Source of the DNA: Cinnamomum chago
Taxonomy: Eukaryota; Streptophyta; Magnoliopsida; Laurales; Lauraceae
Length of the DNA: 64,000 nucleotides
Direction: 5' to 3'
Assembly: GCA_038049695.1 (NCBI GenBank)
Contig: CP142456.1
Span: 42,388,001-42,452,000, forward strand
The notes under the pieces were generated by a model. The model saw only the letters and a list, made by a program, of their open reading frames with translations. It did no database searches and was not told where the DNA came from. How positions within the stretch are numbered: position 1 is the stretch's first letter; the number at the start of each line of letters is the position of its first letter. This document shows, one piece after another, positions 35,160-46,590 of the stretch. The translations under genes were made by a program, and so were the position numbers.

Positions 35160-35630
35160 TCTTGGAAGCAATTCCTTGATTCAGTATGGAAGGTCTTCGT
35201 CGACGGATCCTCAACCTCCAAGAGGGCTGACGCTGGCATTGTTCTACAATCTCCAGAAGGCCTTGTCATCGAGCAAGCCTTAACACATGACTTCAACTCA
35301 TCCAATAACGAAGCTGAGTATGAAGCATTGATCGCAGGACTCAGTAGCGCTAAAATCCTGGGGGCACGACAACCGGTGGTCTTCAGCAACTCTCAGCTGG
35401 TGACGAACCAACTGAGCGGGGACTACCAAGCTCGGGACAAAAGGATGGCAGCCTACTTGGCACACGCAAAGCAACTCCTCTCCCAATTCCAGAAAACCAA
35501 AGTCAAACAGGTCGACAGAGAGTCTAACTCCCATGCTGAAGCTCTTACCAACTTGGCCTCTGCTGTCGAGGCTGAAAAGAAAAGAACTATTGAGGTGGAA
35601 ACGCTAGAAAAATCAACTATAGAGCTCCAA
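35160..35630 (+). pseudogene. Second (archaeal-type) RNase H of element C
   Basis: Read with one frameshift: VFVDGSSTSKRADAGIVLQS, FNSSNNEAEYEALIAGL, FSNSQLVTNQLSGDYQARD and ESNSHAEALTNLAS. The DEDD residues are only partly kept: Asp in VDGSS and Glu in NEAEYEA are present, Asp of FSDSQ is Asn, and Asp of HADAL is Glu. A second RNase H between the first RNase H and integrase is characteristic of the Tat lineage of Ty3/gypsy and is the main reason for placing C there. Confidence 0.85.
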
Positions 35631-35672
35631 CCACCTCGGCAGGTTTTGTGCGCTGATCTTGGTCCAAGCTAG

Positions 35673-36743
35673 ATGGACCCAGTCATAGCGTACCTAAGAG
35701 ATGACCAACTCCCTGAAGATAGGAATGAAGCTCACAAAATCAAGCTGAAAGCAACTCGGTTTTGGTTATCTTCAGATGGCAAGCTCTATAGAAAGTCCTT
35801 CATCGGCCCTTACCTCCAGTCCATTCACCCAAGCAAAGTCGAAGATTTCCTTTATGAAATCCATGAAGGGATCTGCGGAAGCCACATCGGAGGTCGGTCG
35901 CTGGCTTATGGAGCTATAATCCAAGGTTACTGGTGGCTATACATGCAAAAAGGCGCTTAGCTCTATGCCAAGAAGTGCGAAAAATGTCAAAAGTTGTCAC
36001 ATTCTCTCCACCAACCAGCACAAGGCCTAAGCCGCTCTCTAGTCCATGCCCCTTCGCTCAATGGGGCCTCGACATCATTGGACCACTCGACTGAGCTCCA
36101 GGGAATAAGAGGTGGCTAATAGTAGCTACTGACTATTTCACTAAATGGATAGAAACAGAAGCATTGTCCTCCATCACTGAGCATGACACAAAGAACATCG
36201 TATGGAAGAATATCATCACAAGATTTGGAGTACCGCGAGCCCTAGTCTCAGACAACAAGACACAGTTTGACTCCAATTTCTTTAAGAACTTCTGCCAAGA
36301 GCTCGACATCAGAAACTACTACTCAACTCCGGCGTATCCACAGAGCAACGGTCAGGTGGAGATCTTGAACAAGGTGGTACTCGATGGGCTAAAAAAGAGA
36401 CTCGACCTGGCAGAAGGGAGATGGGTGGAAGAACTTCCCAGCATCCTTTGGGAGTACAGAACTACTCCATGGCGTTCCACTTCGGCAATGCCTTTCTCCC
36501 TCGCCTATGGAATGGAAGCGGTGATCCCCCTCGAGATCGGTCTTCCAACCCTGAGGTCGGAACTTTTCGACCAGGGTCAGAACGAAGTGAACCTGGTTCG
36601 AGAGCTTGACCTAGCTGAGGAACGAAGGGATGCAGCAGCTGTCCGCTTGGCTTCTTATCAGCAGCAATTAGCCAGAGGATACAATCAAAAAGTCAAAGAG
36701 AGGAAGTTTTCAGTTGGAGAACTGGTCTTAAAGAAGATGCTTC
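35673..36743 (+). pseudogene. Integrase of element C, interrupted by element D
   Basis: It begins MDPVIAYLRDDQLPEDRNEA. The zinc finger is EIHEGICGSHIGGRSL ... CEKCQK (H-x3-H and C-x2-C), with a stop at 35958. The core has LIVATDYFTKWIETEAL, FGVPRALVSDNKTQFDSNFF (Asp), and YPQSNGQVEILNKVV (Glu), then LPSILWEYRTTPWRSTSAMP. It ends at KFSVGELVLKKM with the codon broken at 36743. The sequence resumes at 63904, and removing D restores LVLKKML-PADKNPNDGN in frame. Confidence 0.9.
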
Positions 36744-36901
36744 TGTTGACACAAAAAATGTCACTTTTCCTTTTCAACATCAAGAAGCCACATGAAGCTG
36801 CATCCTGCTACAAACGGGCAATGCTACTTTAAGCATCAGATCTTGTCAGAATCAAACAAAAACTGCAAGATCCTCCAAGACAGGCAAAAGAGGGGTTCAC
36901 A

Positions 36902-37540
36902 TGAAGTTTCAAGCCATTCCAACATCATTTGCCCCAACTTCACTCCTCCAGCAGCTGAACAGGCGCTCCTGGCGGTGACAACGTCGAAGACATCAAAGCT
37001 TCGATAAGAGCTTACGGATGGTCTCAAAATACCTCCAAAGGGCTCCAGTCCAAATTTCAAATCAAACCGACAACGTTTGACCCTCCATTAACCCTTGAAC
37101 AGTAAAATCAAGCCTCTCGGCGGCGAGAACCACCAAGGCCATCACTCATCAAATGGAGCACATGGGCGGCTTCAACATGCTTCAAAAGGGCTGCACGTCA
37201 AATTTCAGGTCATTCCGACAACGTTTGACCTGGCTTAAACGCTCCGAAACAAAATCAAGGCTACTGGTGGTGGAGCACCCTAGGACCATGACATCCAAAA
37301 CGGAGCCAATGGATCATCACAAAATGACTCCAATAGGCTCCCTGCCAAATTTCAAGTCAATCGGACATCGGTTGACCGCACATAAAAGCGCGACGTCTTC
37401 CTCGCAGCGAAATCAAGCCTAGCAGCGACGGGACCCCAAACAGCTTCAAAACTCAAGAAAAAGCTCATGGTTGGTCCTATCTACTGCTCAGGAGGCTTCA
37501 CCTAAAATTTCGGGTCATTCCGACACCGTTTGACCTAGTT
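36902..37540. repeat. ~150-bp internal repeats in the D LTR
   Basis: A block ending in CCGACAACGTTTGACC (or a variant) recurs at about 36902, 37051, 37199, 37348 and 37504, giving spacings near 150, 148, 149 and 156. The 3' LTR has the same five at about 61821, 61993, 62141, 62289 and 62444. The intervening parts are only weakly similar, so the array is old. Confidence 0.7.
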
Positions 37541-38466
37541 TCAACTCTTCATCGAAAATCGGCAATTCTGCAAGACAAAGTCTTCGGCTTTTCCAAAAAA
37601 ATAGGAAACTTTGTGCTTCGGTTTTGCACGACTTTCGTCGGATTTTCTTCAGGAGAATCAAGCCAAAAAATGAGGAAAATGTCAACAAAAATACAGGAGA
37701 AAAAAGGACTGAAAAAGCTTGAAAAACGGCTAAAGAAAAGGCGACCAAAGGGGACCAAACCCCTGGTCGCTGGCGACCCTGGAAGTCCGGGTCGCCGGAT
37801 TTCCGCCAAAAGGCCCGTTTTTCGATCCTTTTCATGTTTCGAGAATTCCAGTCCCTGTAGTTTTCCAAAAATCTGATTTTTGATGCTCGAAATCGACCAA
37901 TCTCTATCTACATTTCGGATCCACCGTCAAGAGCATCAAAATCAACATTGATCGCTCCAAGATCGCAACCGACTGACCAAGAAAGTACACTTTCTGTCCG
38001 ATCAATCGAGAAATTGACAAGACAGATGGTACTGGTTCGCTGTTAGCAATCCAAGTCTGAAGTTGCATGATCATCCGACATCGATCAACATGAAGATCCA
38101 TCGTCGATCATTGCAAGAAGAATTTCAAAAGACGCGGCACGGCCCGTAACTCTTCAAATCCTCGGCGACCACTTAATGTTGTTAATTGACCCAACTAAAT
38201 GCGGTCATTAACTCATTATTTTGGACGGCCCAATCAGAAGCAAGGAAATGGGAGTTACAAGTCAAAGTCATTATGGCATTAAAGCAATGAAACTCCTCTC
38301 ATCATGGAGATTAAAGGCGATTAAATGCCCATTATTCTCCATCGACCAATCAGATTCAAGGAAAAAGGAGTTACAGAATCAAGAAATAAAAACTTGTAAC
38401 TCCTTCCACCATGGAGCTTTAAAGCCATCAATGCTCATAAACCCTCCTAAATGGCTACCAAAGGCC

Positions 38467-38474
38467 TATAAATA
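38467..38474 (+). promoter_or_regulatory. TATA box of the D 5' LTR
   Basis: CCTATAAATAGGAG, kept unchanged in the 3' LTR at 63091-63098. It is the likely core promoter of D. Confidence 0.65.
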
Positions 38475-38845
38475 GGAGAGCATTCCAAGAAGAACGGATC
38501 AGAAAAATCAACCAGAAAGATCCCCGAACCCAAGCCCCGGAAATCAAGAAAAATCGTCCAGAATTCCCAGAAGCTATGCTACTTTGAAGAAATTTTACTG
38601 TAACAAACCCCACAAGGTGAGCCCCCCAAGACAAAGCCCTCTCTTCTCCCATTCAACATGCCTAGACACGGCTTTTCAGCCCGTCTCTTTATTTTTTTAT
38701 TGGATATAGGACATTCCCTTGGTCTTTATCCTCTAAAAAAACCGAAGTCCAAGCCACGTCAAATGAATCGAAGCATCGCATGTTCTCATCTGAAGGACGA
38801 TGGCGAAGTCCATACATGACTTGTGACCATCGATCTGGACGAAGA

Positions 38846-39439
38846 CGGAATTGAAAACCTATGTGCTCCTTTCAAAAAAAAAGAAGAAAGCTTTAAAAAA
38901 ATCGTCATTTTTGGGTTTACATCTGAGAAATCTTGGTTTCTTCCCTTTCGGATAAAAGCTTGTGAAAATCGCTTGTAGCTTACTTTCAGATTGGAATACC
39001 ATTTGCTCTTTTTTATGAATCCAATTTTGACCTTTCAAAAAATCCCATCTCATGTCTATTCCAAGAATGCGATTTGCAACATTTGTACCTAGCGGTGCTA
39101 TTACACCCTTCCGGGTCTACTGTATTCGTGACCGACAAATTTGTATCTCCAGCCTTATATAATCTTACCTCGAGTGAGCCCCGCTTCTCTATAATTTGAA
39201 TTAAGGTCCACAATTGCTTCTAGTAGTCACTGGAACGCTCGCACTGAGCCTCCTGTACTTGCGTTCAGAACAATTGTATCCTTTATGGCTTTTTGCCTTC
39301 TTCACCTCGCTTGGACTAGGCCATGTTCCCTTGAGCGATTTGAAAAGACAAAACCATAGTTCTTTCCCATTTATGATCACTATATTCTTGTGATTACTAA
39401 TGGACGTGGTCTTGTTTTAGAAGTTTTCCAAAACTAACA
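38846..39439 (+). other. Leader region between D 5' LTR and gag
   Basis: No gene. I searched the text for TGGTATCAGAGC and TTGGCGCC primer-binding motifs and found neither. It should hold the end of the 5' LTR and the primer site; both seem lost or replaced. It contains short A and T runs only. Confidence 0.5.
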
Positions 39440-40467
39440 ATGGCAGCTTCATTAACCATCACTTTCGATGAGAACAAATACCAGCTCATGCTCCAAGAGA
39501 AGCAGAACGAGCGCACTCATACACGCCCTGCTAGCTGCCGAAGCGTCACCTCCCTCGGCAAATCTCAGAACACTGGGTCGACCTCTACTCCCCGGACTAT
39601 CATCTTCGGGTCGCTAGGACCATTTCCACTTCCCATAGAGGAAACCTCACCTGCTAAGAAGCAAAAGATCGCCTCGCAACGTGTCACCGCCATGAAACCA
39701 AGGGCGAACACAAAGAAGTCTGATGCCTGTGGAAACCTTACGAAGCCTCAACCTACAAAGAACCAGGTCTACCCTAAGACTTGGTCCCCAAGACCTTCAC
39801 CAAAACCAAGGAGGTCCCGAACATCTGCAAAGCCAGCATACCTGGCCCCTCTCAAAGAAAACCGATTTTATCCTCTTACATACATGAAGGAGGAGAAACC
39901 GGTCTCTTGCCTGACAAAGAAGTCAACCCATCATGAGCCGGCTTGCTCCTACAAGCCAAAAATCAAATCATACATTACAAGGCCTCTACAAGAACCTGCC
40001 AAGGCCTGCACTCCTGCAGTTAGACCCTTTATCTCAATAGGGACCGAACTCGCAAGATTCAAAGCTTTGCTACGACAGTCGAGGGACCAAGTCTAAATCC
40101 TGTCTATGCCCAGCTTCAAAGAAGACAGGCGCGGCTGCTGCTCTCGAGGGAGTACATCCTTGCTAAAGCCCAGCTAGAGCTGACAGAAGCTCAAATTGCT
40201 CATCGCATACGTCGCCGCATGTCCTATCGACAAAAGAGACTAGAGAGGCAAAGGGCCCAGCATCCTATTCTCCAAGTCTCCAAAAAATGGGTCGAAAAAG
40301 ATAGACCCGATCAAGTTGATGTTGTCCATATGGTTGGCAAAACCAGAAGACATCAGAAGTCAGCTACTAAACTCCATGTCCGACGATCGGTGACTCGCAT
40401 CGTCTCCCGGATACGAAGACATCTGGAAGAATCTTCTACTCCTTCAAGCCAAGGACAACAGAGTAAT
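39440..40467 (+). pseudogene. N-terminal gag extension of D
   Basis: The ATG at 39440 opens MAASLTITFDENKYQLMLQE, then a Ser/Pro/Lys/Arg-rich basic region to a stop at 40094. A one-base frameshift near 40070 continues the protein in another frame (VEGPSLNPVYAQLQ, a charged helix-like RLLLSREYILAKAQLELTEA, then MSYRQKRLERQRAQHP) to 40467, where LTR B3 breaks it. That frame rejoins the gag core at 43442 after B3 and one duplication are removed. The function of this extension is unknown; similar long N-terminal regions occur in Tat elements. Confidence 0.75.
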
Positions 40468-43436
40468 TGTGAGACCCCGACCCGAGTGAACCTGATTAGT
40501 GCTAATTAAGTCGCGTGTTAGTGCTAAGCTTGATTAGTGTTTTTGGTTAAGTTGGGTTTAGAATAACCTTGATTTTAGCTTTGGGCTACTTTGAGTGTTT
40601 TGTTGGCTAGTGGGGCCCTTTGGGGGTTCCCTTTTCGGCTTTGCATTTTCTTGCGAGATTTTCCCGATTTGTTGTGAATTGTGTTTTTGGCCCGTTGCAT
40701 TCATCTTGAGGAACCCTACAACTTTCATGTTGATCCCGTCCTCGTTTGAGATCCCAAAACCCGATTTCATAGCGTTGAGGGCAAAACAGTCATTGCACAC
40801 AAAATCTGTACCCAAAACTTAATATTCTCGAAACCCGCGAAACATACACTTTTTGAAAACTAGATATTTCGACGAACATTTCTTCCTTCTTCGTCGAATT
40901 CATCCGAGGACCCGAGAGAGATGATTTCAGCCATTGTAGCTCATTTAGTTGTGGGACCCAACCCAACCCAACTCACTTGTTAACAAGGGAAGCCATTTCC
41001 CATTCATCTCATTCTTCATATTCCAGCACAAGAGGAGAGCCTAGGGTTTCCTTGCCTTTCTCTTCTTCTTCTTGCTTCTCCATCTCAAATCCTCACAAAT
41101 CTTGCACCAAACTCGAAATGGAGATCATCTTCTTCTTCCTCTTCACCATGGCTCCCTATTGATACCATTTGTGGAGAAAACCCTCCATTCCAAGACCTCC
41201 ATTGGGCTTACTCTTGCCATTAGAGGACCTTAAAGGTAAGTGATCATCCCCATCTCCTAGATTAGTGTTCCTCTAGCCCTTGAGAAGCTACATTTGCATT
41301 ATTGTTGGTTCTTTCATTTTCATTCCTTGTGTAACCCATTTTAGGGTTGTTTTTGGGGGTTTTTTTTTATTGTAGCTTGGCTTTGAGCAATAGAAGTGAA
41401 TAGAGGCTTGATTTCAGCTAGCTTGGACTTGAGGCAAGTGAATGTTTGGATGTTTTTAAGTTTGAAATGGTTTGGTGAAGCATTTATGGTTTTCATGCTT
41501 TCATTGATTGCTTTCATTGATTTTTCCATGGTTGAAATAAATGATCTTTACACATCTTGATAGCCTCATTTAATGTCTTGGAATCATGTGTTTAAGTCAT
41601 CTTGTTTATGGTTCTATGTGGTTGATCATGTGTTGGAAGGAAAGGAAACAAAAAGGAGAAAAATCAAGTTCCCGGGCATGCTTCACGTCCAGGTCCGATC
41701 GATCGGACCTACAGGGTTTTTGGGCCGATCGATCAGACCCTGTGCATTTCTGGTACAAAATTTTCAGTTTGAGTCCAGTGGGTTTTGAGATTTATTTTTT
41801 GTGGACCTTGGCTACCCTCCTTGGACTCACTTGACCATATGTGAGAGCGTCTTGAGCCGATGCTCTTTACGGTTGGTTCGGAGGCATCGAAGTCCAATCT
41901 ATTTCAATCTTGAATGGGATGGAACGACACGATATCTTCTTCATACCTAAATGCAAAGTCTATTTCCTTGGGTATCGCGAATTCTATTTCTTTCGGTGAC
42001 TGAGTAGGTTGCTCGATGGTTCCGGGTTGACATCATACTTAGGATGGACCGTTTATAGCCTTGATTTTTCTATCATAGCATTTAGTACTATCCATAAGCT
42101 CATATTAAGTTTTAAAAATAGTAAAAGTGCATAAGGAGCCCGGAATGTCTTCAAACTCAAGGAGTACCAAATTATTTCAATAATCGACATACGGGACCCC
42201 TATTCACTTAAATAGATCTTGAAATCAATATTTTCCCGAAATTGTAATAGTTCGTTTTATTTCTTCATTTCCAAGATTTACTTTACATGATCTGTTTTCC
42301 CGAAAGCTTGATGGTTACACTAGTAACATGGACTTGTCCCGAAGAGTATTGCCCGATATGAAATGAAAGTTATACATTGAATATTCTTGCTCGTTCATTG
42401 TTTTACTTGTACTTGATTTACTTGCATATGTATCGATGTGTTACTTAACCCATGTGTCGGCATCACTAAGCTTGGATACCTTGTTGGTTTGATCCACCGA
42501 CTTGGAAATCCCTCTCCCGTCCCGCCAGCTGCAGTTTGGATCCCGATACCTGGTCATTACCGTGGTCCCGTCCCGATACCCGGTTCGCTACCGTGGTCCC
42601 GTTCCCGTATATTTATATTGTATATGTGATTTGCGTTGTTTCTCCTCACCTTGTGTGACTGAGAACAACATCCCGTATTACTGTTGTCACTTTAGTGACA
42701 GAGGACTCAGCTTTATGTGATTGCCATCTTGTGAGTTCCCGATCCCCTTGGTTACCTCATATGTTTTATCTTGTTTACATGTTTTCTAGCAAATGATTTA
42801 TCTACTTTGTGAGAGTTCTTGCTTAAACAGATTTCCTTGCTTTTCGAGATATTTCATCTATTATATGTTGCTGTATCTTCTCACTCTCTTGCCAGACCGT
42901 CGTGTCTGATCCTTTGCTTTGGTACTCAGGTCCCGTTGCCGGTTTCCTTGAGGAGGAGCCGGAGGAGGCGGTAGGTGAGCCGCAACCTCTAGTTGAGTGG
43001 CGTGCTGACGATGTCATGTAGACATCGGGTTGCTACAAGAGGCGTAACACTTTGGGGAGAACTTATTAACCATTCTTTTGGGTTATTATTTTGTAATATT
43101 GGCCTTTGTTGGCCTCTAATTTTGGGGAATGTAACTAAACGATATTTTGTCTAACTTTAACAACTTTTGGGAAACTTGCTATAGATCATTGCTCATTCTG
43201 ATCCAGTTTTGATATTTGATATTAATGCTTGCATGATTAGAGATAGTCTACTATTTGATTTGCTACACGCTTCCGCACCAAAAGAAATATTCATGCAAGG
43301 TTGTGATATCCTCACCGCGGACACCTGTGGGAAATTAAATAAATTGTATATTGTGGATGTAGGTAATCCTCTTGAATAATCATTACACACTAATGTCCCG
43401 ATCCCGGATTGGGATTCCCGGTCCGGGGTCGCGACA
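40468..43436 (+). mobile_element. Solo LTR B3 (family B) inside D gag, TSD GTAAT
   Basis: The 2,969-bp unit starts TGTGAGACCCCGACCC, ends GGGGTCGCGACA, with perfect GTAAT duplications (40463-40467, 43437-43441). Its palindromes at about 41697-41740 are CCGATCGATCGG and CCGATCGATCAGA, unlike those of B1 and B2. An acidic coding-like segment ends at 43021. The landmark CTACACGCTTCCGCA near the 3' end is shared with B1 and B2. Removing it restores the D gag frame. Confidence 0.93.
42842..43021 (+). other. Acidic coding-like segment in LTR B3
   Basis: Open frame through VVSDPLLWYSGPVAGFLEEE, then PEEAVGEPQPLVEWRADDVM and TAG (43019-43021). This copy has no break in the shared part, so it gives the best reading of the segment. 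It ends 415 bp before the LTR end, as in B2 and in LTR A. A possible splice-acceptor-like TACTCAG lies at 42923-42929 in the middle of the conserved part. Confidence 0.5.
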
Positions 43437-43441
43437 GTAAT

Positions 43442-44482
43442 CCTCCCTCAACCTCTTCAAGAATGAGCCCCAGCTTAGTCACCAGGACGATCTCTTCGTT
43501 CGAATCACGGGGGATGAACGTCTTGGTGACAAACTCTGAGCCACCTCGCAATCCACCTCCTGATGAAAGGACCACACGCATCCAACAATTAGAGCAAGGT
43601 CAACAGAGGATTGAGACTCTGATGGAAAATCTTCTTCTCGCTTTTCAGCTTCAAGAAAACAACCAACCTCCTCTAGATAATGAGGAAAATGCAGAAAATA
43701 ATGAGTCATGCGCCCTTACCAAAAGGGACGCTGATGATATCCTCACCAAAGCAAAAGAAAAGGATACACTGAAAGAACACGGGATCAAGCCACCATATCC
43801 CTTATGCATGGACTCGGTCCCGTTTCCTGCAAAATTCAAGCATCCTACTCTCCAAACATATATGGGGAAAGGTTCAGCCAGACAGCACATCATCCACTTC
43901 AAGATCCTAACAGGAGTTATTGCAGATCAAGATGCCCTTAAAATCCGTCTCTTTGCAAGTACCCTAAAAGGTACGGCCTTCGATTGGTACTCCACTATGC
44001 TAGAGGACTCCATTCAATACTGGGCCATGCTGGAGACACGCTTCCTCACCCACTTCAATGGTGAAGATCACCCTGTTACAATGGCACAACTCTGCAGCCT
44101 AAAACAGGGAGAGAATGAGTCAACATACGACTTCATTCACAAGTGGAAGGCGATGGCATACAAATGTTCAGATGCGTTGCCACAAGCGCCGCTGGTCGAC
44201 ATCTGCCATAACAACATGAGAGCAAGGATCCGCTCCATGATTATCGGCAACAAATCAAAAAACCTGGGAGAACTCCTAGAAGCATCTATGGAGGCTGAAA
44301 TGGTGATCAAAGACCTCAACAGTCAGCAGTCATCAAAGAAAAAGTCGACTACCATTATGACCTCAAAGCCAAAGAAAAAAGAGGTTCTTAATGTGCAAAC
44401 CAAGCCGGCTTCTCAGCAGCCAAAGAAAGCTGAAAATAAAGCTGCAGGTATGAAACCTGAACTCTCAGATGCCTTCAGAGAA
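43442..44482 (+). pseudogene. Gag core domain of D
   Basis: Open for about 350 codons. A charged region (EQGQQRIETLMENLL) is followed by a retrotransposon gag domain at about 43850-44160: KFKHPTLQTYMGKGSARQHI, IRLFASTLKGTAFDWYSTML, MLETRFLTHFNGEDH, MAQLCSLKQGENESTYDFIH, KWKAMAYKC. Then ELLEASMEAEMVIKDLN and a Lys-rich stretch. A single TGA at 44483, where the flanking reading continues as VEKKYSFDEDVEEIF in the same frame, interrupts it. Upstream it joins the N-terminal extension across LTR B3. Confidence 0.9.
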
Positions 44483-44485
44483 TGA

Positions 44486-46590
44486 GTAGAGAAAAAATAC
44501 TCGTTCGATGAAGATGTTGAAGAGATTTTCAAGGCTCTCGTAGCAAATGGTAAACTCACCTTACCGGAGCCCAAAAGACCGGGAGATGTTGGCAAAACCA
44601 ATGATCCTTGGTATTGTCCATACCATCAAATGGTCGCGCATCCTCTCAATCAATGCTTCGTTGTGAGAGAGAAGATCAACGAGATGTGGAAAAATGGAGT
44701 CATCACCTTTGACAAAAACTATGGGTCTGCTTGCCTCCGTCAACATGGTGTCATATGGACAAACTTCCAAGTCACCAATGGAGAAGACCACCACTTCTTT
44801 CAAGGTGATAAAGATGACTCAAACGTCCCAAGAGTTGGTTCCTTGTCCAACACCAGATGGACAACCTATATGGGTGCATCCTGATCTCCTTGAAGATGAA
44901 AATTGGGAGATCGTCAAAACCAAGCGGACTGCTCAACAGCGAAGGCAAGCCAAGAGACAACTCGGCAAGCTCAAACAACAGGAGAAAGCTCAATCAAAGC
45001 AAGAAGTCCCTGAAAAGGCAGAGACCTCTTCCAGTGCTTCGTTGGGGGCAACGGAAGAATCCAAGGCTTCAAAGGTGGTAAGAAAACTCACCCTTGGTGA
45101 TTTCATGCCATCTCAATTCAGAAATGAAACCACGCTGGGGGCATCATACTCTTGCAATTCGGTAATTGGATTCTCCATGGATGGATACGAGTCCAGTGAC
45201 ACCGGCGAGTGGGAGGAATCCCTTGAAACAGGAGAATTCCTCTCCGACGAAGAATGGGTTCCCAAATTTTACCTTATGCCAGTAATCTGGTATAACCCAT
45301 ATCAACAACAAGGATTCTGGTCTGATGATGAAGAAGACCAAGAGGCTGTTCAAGAAAATATTGTTGACTCAGTACCCTTCAACGCTCTAGTGGAACCCAA
45401 ACGTGTTGAACCACAAGGGGCAGACGAAGAAAAAGATTTGGCTCCCATGCCTGATCTTGAAGAGTATGCGAGGATCTTGCAGCCCCTTGCCTTAGAATAA
45501 GAGCAAGATCTTCACGACCAAAACCTAGAACCGAAAGTCCCTGAAAATCAACAGGTACCTCCTCCCTCAATTCCTGAAAATGGAGAAAACTGCTGGATAG
45601 ATGATCCTCTCACATCCGATGATGAGCCAGACTCCCAACAGTCTATTCTAGGGGGATCTCCAATCAGGGTAACTTGCAATGCGATAGTTCAAGATGATAG
45701 TGCCTCTGAAGCATCATCTACTGAAGACACGTACTTTTCGGCTACACCTGATAGTTTATCTTCTCAGGTGACTTCCATGGAGATAACACCCTCTCAGCTT
45801 TCATCCCTTGAAACTGTGACATCACAACTCACAGCTCTTCGGACCGATCATCCTAAGGAAACTTCAGCCGATGAAGGCCTGGTCAATTGGTCCCAGATAC
45901 CTGACTCATAGGAGACGTCTGGACCGACAAATTACTCAATGAAGGAGAAAAGTTGCTGGATGTTGTTCAGGACTTGTTCCCGGAAAATGCTCCATGTAAC
46001 GCAATCACTGAGGATGGTGACTCTGCTGCAGACACATCTTCAGCAAATGAGAAGGATCAACCCTTGGATCCCAAGGACAATCTTCCAAATGAAGACCTTT
46101 CTCAAGAAGCTCTTGAAGTTGGTAGAGGTACCCGTTCTGGCCGAGATTACCATAAAAATTACAACCAATCTTCTTCTTCCTATGTAAATCCTTCGGGAAC
46201 ACAAATTGTAAACGGCCGAAGTGGCAACAATAATGAAAACGCAGGCCCGAAGGAGGCTTTCAAGTACGACTTGATTGAGCACTTCAAACACATGCCTGCA
46301 CGACTGCACATCCTTGACTTATTACGAATGTCTCCACAAACTCGCAATAGTCTCATTTTAGAACTGCAAAGACTAAACGCTGATACCGGCAAACATGCCC
46401 CACAAGTCCTACAAATTGAAATGGATTATAGGGTCAAAAAATCAAATACTTCCTTAAAGGGAGAAAAGAAGAGAACTGACGGATCAGGCATCGAATGCCT
46501 CTCAGTTCAAAAAGAAACAAGTACAACAATTGCCTTCGATAAGGATGACCTCCTGTTAGGCGAGACAAAGCACAACCAACCCCTGTACTT
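44486..46590 (+). pseudogene. Zinc knuckle and acidic linker of the D polyprotein
   Basis: The gag frame continues to a zinc knuckle CPYHQMVAHPLNQC (about 44612-44653; C-x2-H-x4-H-x4-C) and KINEMWKNGVITFDKN. A frameshift between about 44750 and 44860 leads to ENWEIVKTKRTAQQRRQAKR, a basic helix, then a long acidic, low-complexity linker (SDTGEWEESLETGEFLSDEE, SDDEEDQEAVQE). Stops at 45498 and 45909 break it. From 45953 the frame opens again with GRGTRSGRDYHKNYNQ and FKHMPARLHILDLLRMSPQT, leading into the protease. Linkers like this separate gag and protease in some Tat elements. Confidence 0.7.

Larger units (their letters stand above)
36744..38845 (+). repeat. 5' LTR of D (similarity to 3' LTR ends near 38845)
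   Basis: It aligns with 61662 to about 63475. Over the ~262 bp around 38215-38476 I count 10 differences from the 3' copy. The alignment stops at ATCTGGACGA (38845); the last ~420 bp of the 3' LTR have no counterpart here, so this LTR lacks its expected end. The 5' LTR alone has about 321 bp (about 37756-38076) with a GGTCGC/GCGACC palindrome set; the 3' LTR has lost that block. TATAAATA lies at 38467-38474. Five ~150-bp repeats occupy its first third. Confidence 0.8.
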
